Assembly: GCF_014646095.1 (NCBI RefSeq)
Contig: NZ_BMMU01000004.1
Span: 62,001 to 126,000, forward strand
Reading direction: 5' to 3'
Length of the DNA stretch: 64,000 bases
Origin: Streptomyces lacrimifluminis
GTDB lineage: Bacteria > Actinomycetota > Actinomycetes > Streptomycetales > Streptomycetaceae
Shown: one piece after another, positions 62,233-64,000 of the stretch
Position numbering within the stretch: the stretch's first letter is position 1
Layout: every line of letters begins with the position of its first letter
The notes under the pieces: model-generated
Database searches by the model: none
Seen by the model: the letters and a program-made list of their open reading frames with translations, nothing else
Told to the model about the DNA's origin: nothing
Program-made: the position numbers and the translations under genes

Positions 62233-63243
62233 TCACCGCGGGTCCTGGTTCCCGTCCTCCGCCACCGGCGGCCAGACATCCCCCCAGTCCGCGTCCCGGG
62301 CGGCCCGGTAGAGAACACCGTGCCGCTTCGTGACCGTTTCCCGGCGGAGTGAAGGGACCGTCTCACACAGGTCCAGGAGCACCTGCCCCTTGCGGATCTG
62401 CGGCTTGCGTACGACGCGGGCGGGCGCCGGGGTCACCGGGAAGCGGGTGGCGGCGACGTAGCTGAACTTCTCGTCCTCGTACGGGAGGGAGCCGCCCTTC
62501 ACCCGGCGGTGGAGGGAGGAGCGGCTGACCCGGGCGGAGAAGTGGCACCAGTCCTCGCCGGGGACGATCGGACAGGCCGCGCTGTGGGGGCAGGGTGCGG
62601 CGATGTGGAAACCGGCGCTCAGCAGCCGCTCGCGGACCTCGATCACGCGGAGATAGCCGTCGGGGGTGCCGGGTTCGATGACGACGACGGCCTGGGCGGC
62701 GCCGGCCGCGGCGTCGACCACGGAGGTGCGGTCGGCGTCGGTCAGTTCGCCGAGCACGTAGGAGATGGTGACGAGATCAGCGCTCTCGATTTTGAGCGCC
62801 GCTCCGATACGAGAGCGCTGCCACTCCACGCCCTTCAACTCCGGGTTGGCAGCGGCGATCTCCCGCCCGAGAGCGAGCGCGGGCTCGGCCCAGTCGAGCA
62901 CGGTGACGGGCCGTACGCCCTCCCACACGGCGTTGACAGCCCAGGTAGCGGCCCCTGTCCCACCCCCGACGTCGACATGACTGCCTGGCACCCATCCGGG
63001 CGCCGCCCCGGCGAAGGCATCCAGCGCCGAGCACACCGCCTCGAAGGTGGCGGGCATCCGGTACGCGGCGTACGCGGCCACGTCGGAACGGTCCCGCAAC
63101 ACGGGCGCATCGGTGGGCGTCCGCCCCCGATAGTTGGCGATCAGCCGCTCGACCGCCTGCGTGGCCACCTTCGGCGGCAGCCCGTCGAGCAGACCGGCGA
63201 GGGCGGCGCGGAGAGCGTCGGAGGGGGAGGCGGGGGTGTTCAC
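62233..63243 (-). CDS. Rsm22-like small-ribosomal-subunit methyltransferase
   Basis: 336 residues. SAM-binding fold of the Rsm22 family: SHVDVGGGTGAATWAVNAVW (motif I), VTVLDWAEPALALGREIA, ADLVTISYVLGEL and VVVIEPGTPDGYLRVIEVRE (post-motif III). The family Cys cluster (PCPHSAACPI, DWCHFS) may hold a zinc or Fe-S cluster. Mitochondrial relatives act in ribosome assembly; the bacterial substrate is unknown. GTG start. Monocistronic by position. Confidence 0.9.
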   Translation of the reverse strand: MNTPASPSDALRAALAGLLDGLPPKVATQAVERLIANYRGRTPTDAPVLRDRSDVAAYAAYRMPATFEAVCSALDAFAGAAPGWVPGSHVDVGGGTGAATWAVNAVWEGVRPVTVLDWAEPALALGREIAAANPELKGVEWQRSRIGAALKIESADLVTISYVLGELTDADRTSVVDAAAGAAQAVVVIEPGTPDGYLRVIEVRERLLSAGFHIAAPCPHSAACPIVPGEDWCHFSARVSRSSLHRRVKGGSLPYEDEKFSYVAATRFPVTPAPARVVRKPQIRKGQVLLDLCETVPSLRRETVTKRHGVLYRAARDADWGDVWPPVAEDGNQDPR

Positions 63244-63385
63244 GGGGTGATTCTAGTGATTCCCCGAGGGAGGCCGATCTCGCCCGCGAGAGGGGCGGAA
63301 CCCGGCGGCGGCCAGGCGTCCGACCGCCCCGGCCGGATGTTCGTCGGCCTGGACCGGCGGCCGGCGTGGGCACAGTGACACGTCC

Positions 63386-64000
63386 TCATCTCCCCCGCAC
63401 CCCCCGAGCCACCCGGTCCCCCACCCGCGCCCGGGGCCCGTTCCCCACACGCCCCCAACTCCGTTTCGGATGCACCGCGTTCGTCAGCAGCACCACGAAA
63501 GTGTCCGTGGCCCGGTCCAGGACGAGGGAGGTGCCGGTGAAGCCGGTGTGCCCGGCAGCTCCTCGCCCCGCCAACTCCCCCATGAACCACGGCTGGTCGA
63601 TGGCGAAGCCCAGGCCCGGCGGGGTCAGCAGCAGTTCCACGTAGTCCGGGCCCAGAATGCGGGCCGGGCCGTAGGCGCCGCCCGCCAGCAGGCAGCGACA
63701 GAGGACGGCAAGGTCGTGGACCGTGGAGAACAGGCCCGCGTGACCCGCCACCCCGCCCAGCGCCCACGCGTTCTCGTCGTGGACCTCACCCCGGACCATC
63801 CCCCGCTCCACCTTGGCCCACGGTCTGCGCTGGTCCTCGGTCGCCGCCGCGTCCGGACAGGGGCCGAAGCCGGTCGCCGTCATGCCGAGGGGGCGGGTGA
63901 TGCCGTCGTGGATCAGGGCGTCCAGGGTGCGGCCGGTGATGCGCTCCAGGACGTACTGGAGGAGCAGCATGTTCAGGTCGGAGTAGGCGTGGTGGCCCGG
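63386..64000 (-). CDS. Serine beta-lactamase/transpeptidase-fold hydrolase, C-terminal part
   Basis: The reading frame is open to the right window edge, so the N-terminus with the S-x-x-K motif is missing. Present are the second motif YSDLN, IHDGITRPLGMTATGFGP and ALGGVAGHAGLFSTVHDLAV typical of class-C-like esterases and D-alanyl-D-Ala peptidases. HTGFTGTSLVLD takes the place of the KTG motif. About 204 residues are seen. Enzymes of this type hydrolyse peptidoglycan peptides, esters or beta-lactams; no choice can be made. Confidence 0.88.
   Translation of the reverse strand, partial: PGHHAYSDLNMLLLQYVLERITGRTLDALIHDGITRPLGMTATGFGPCPDAAATEDQRRPWAKVERGMVRGEVHDENAWALGGVAGHAGLFSTVHDLAVLCRCLLAGGAYGPARILGPDYVELLLTPPGLGFAIDQPWFMGELAGRGAAGHTGFTGTSLVLDRATDTFVVLLTNAVHPKRSWGRVGNGPRARVGDRVARGVRGR

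Overview
The window is about 64 kb of very high-GC DNA with gene content typical of a Streptomyces chromosome. The evidence is third-position G/C codon use, GTG starts, the malR-malEFG cluster, glnE next to glnA2, an AfsR-type regulator, an F420:NADPH oxidoreductase and DmdR/IdeR-type iron boxes. As far as I recall, the order malEFG/malR, PAP2, glnE, glnA2, nadE matches the core of S. coelicolor near SCO2228-SCO2241. About 60 protein genes can be supported. There is no rRNA gene, complete tRNA gene, CRISPR array or intact IS element.

Layout. Positions 1-12.5 kb form a carbohydrate block: the 5' end of a secreted alpha-amylase, a secreted GH2/ricin-lectin glycosidase, alpha-glucosidase aglA, the maltose/maltodextrin ABC genes malG, malF and malE, and the divergent LacI-type repressor malR. 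CTTGC/GCAAG palindromes upstream of both the amylase and malE imply one MalR regulon. Positions 12.5-25 kb are nitrogen and housekeeping genes: glnE, glnA2, an unusual signal peptidase that lacks the catalytic Lys, a DUF3105-DUF305 pair, a sedolisin and nadE. Positions 25-38 kb carry drug-export and regulatory genes: two MFS pumps, a TetR, panB, a DrrAB exporter and a 1137-residue SARP/NB-ARC/TPR regulator. Positions 38-43 kb mix a site-2 protease, npdG, a sialidase and map.

Positions 43.2-55.5 kb are a dense heme and iron acquisition region: heme oxygenase, a PhzF homologue, two surface HtaA heme-binding proteins (one ending in a sortase E LAxTG signal), an HmuTUV-type ABC importer, and EfeO-EfeB-EfeU followed by an unknown overlapping lipoprotein. 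Three iron-box-like sites lie in front of its main transcription units. Together the genes describe heme capture at the wall, import, heme cleavage and a separate ferrous/ferric iron route.

Positions 55.5-64 kb are more patchy. They hold a prim-pol-like protein, a TetR with its palindrome, a DUF6243 gene, a probably truncated ArsR, a cytidine/blasticidin-type deaminase and a tRNA 3'-end-like scar. Next comes a lower-GC pair: a GT2-TPR glycosyltransferase divergent from a secreted collagen-like protein. The block ends with decayed XRE/DUF397 genes, a GNAT, an Rsm22-like methyltransferase and a beta-lactamase-fold enzyme cut by the window end. The glycosyltransferase/collagen pair is the best candidate for an undescribed system. 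Also notable are the Lys-to-Gln signal peptidase, the G-quadruplex-like dispersed repeats and several in-frame tandem repeats.
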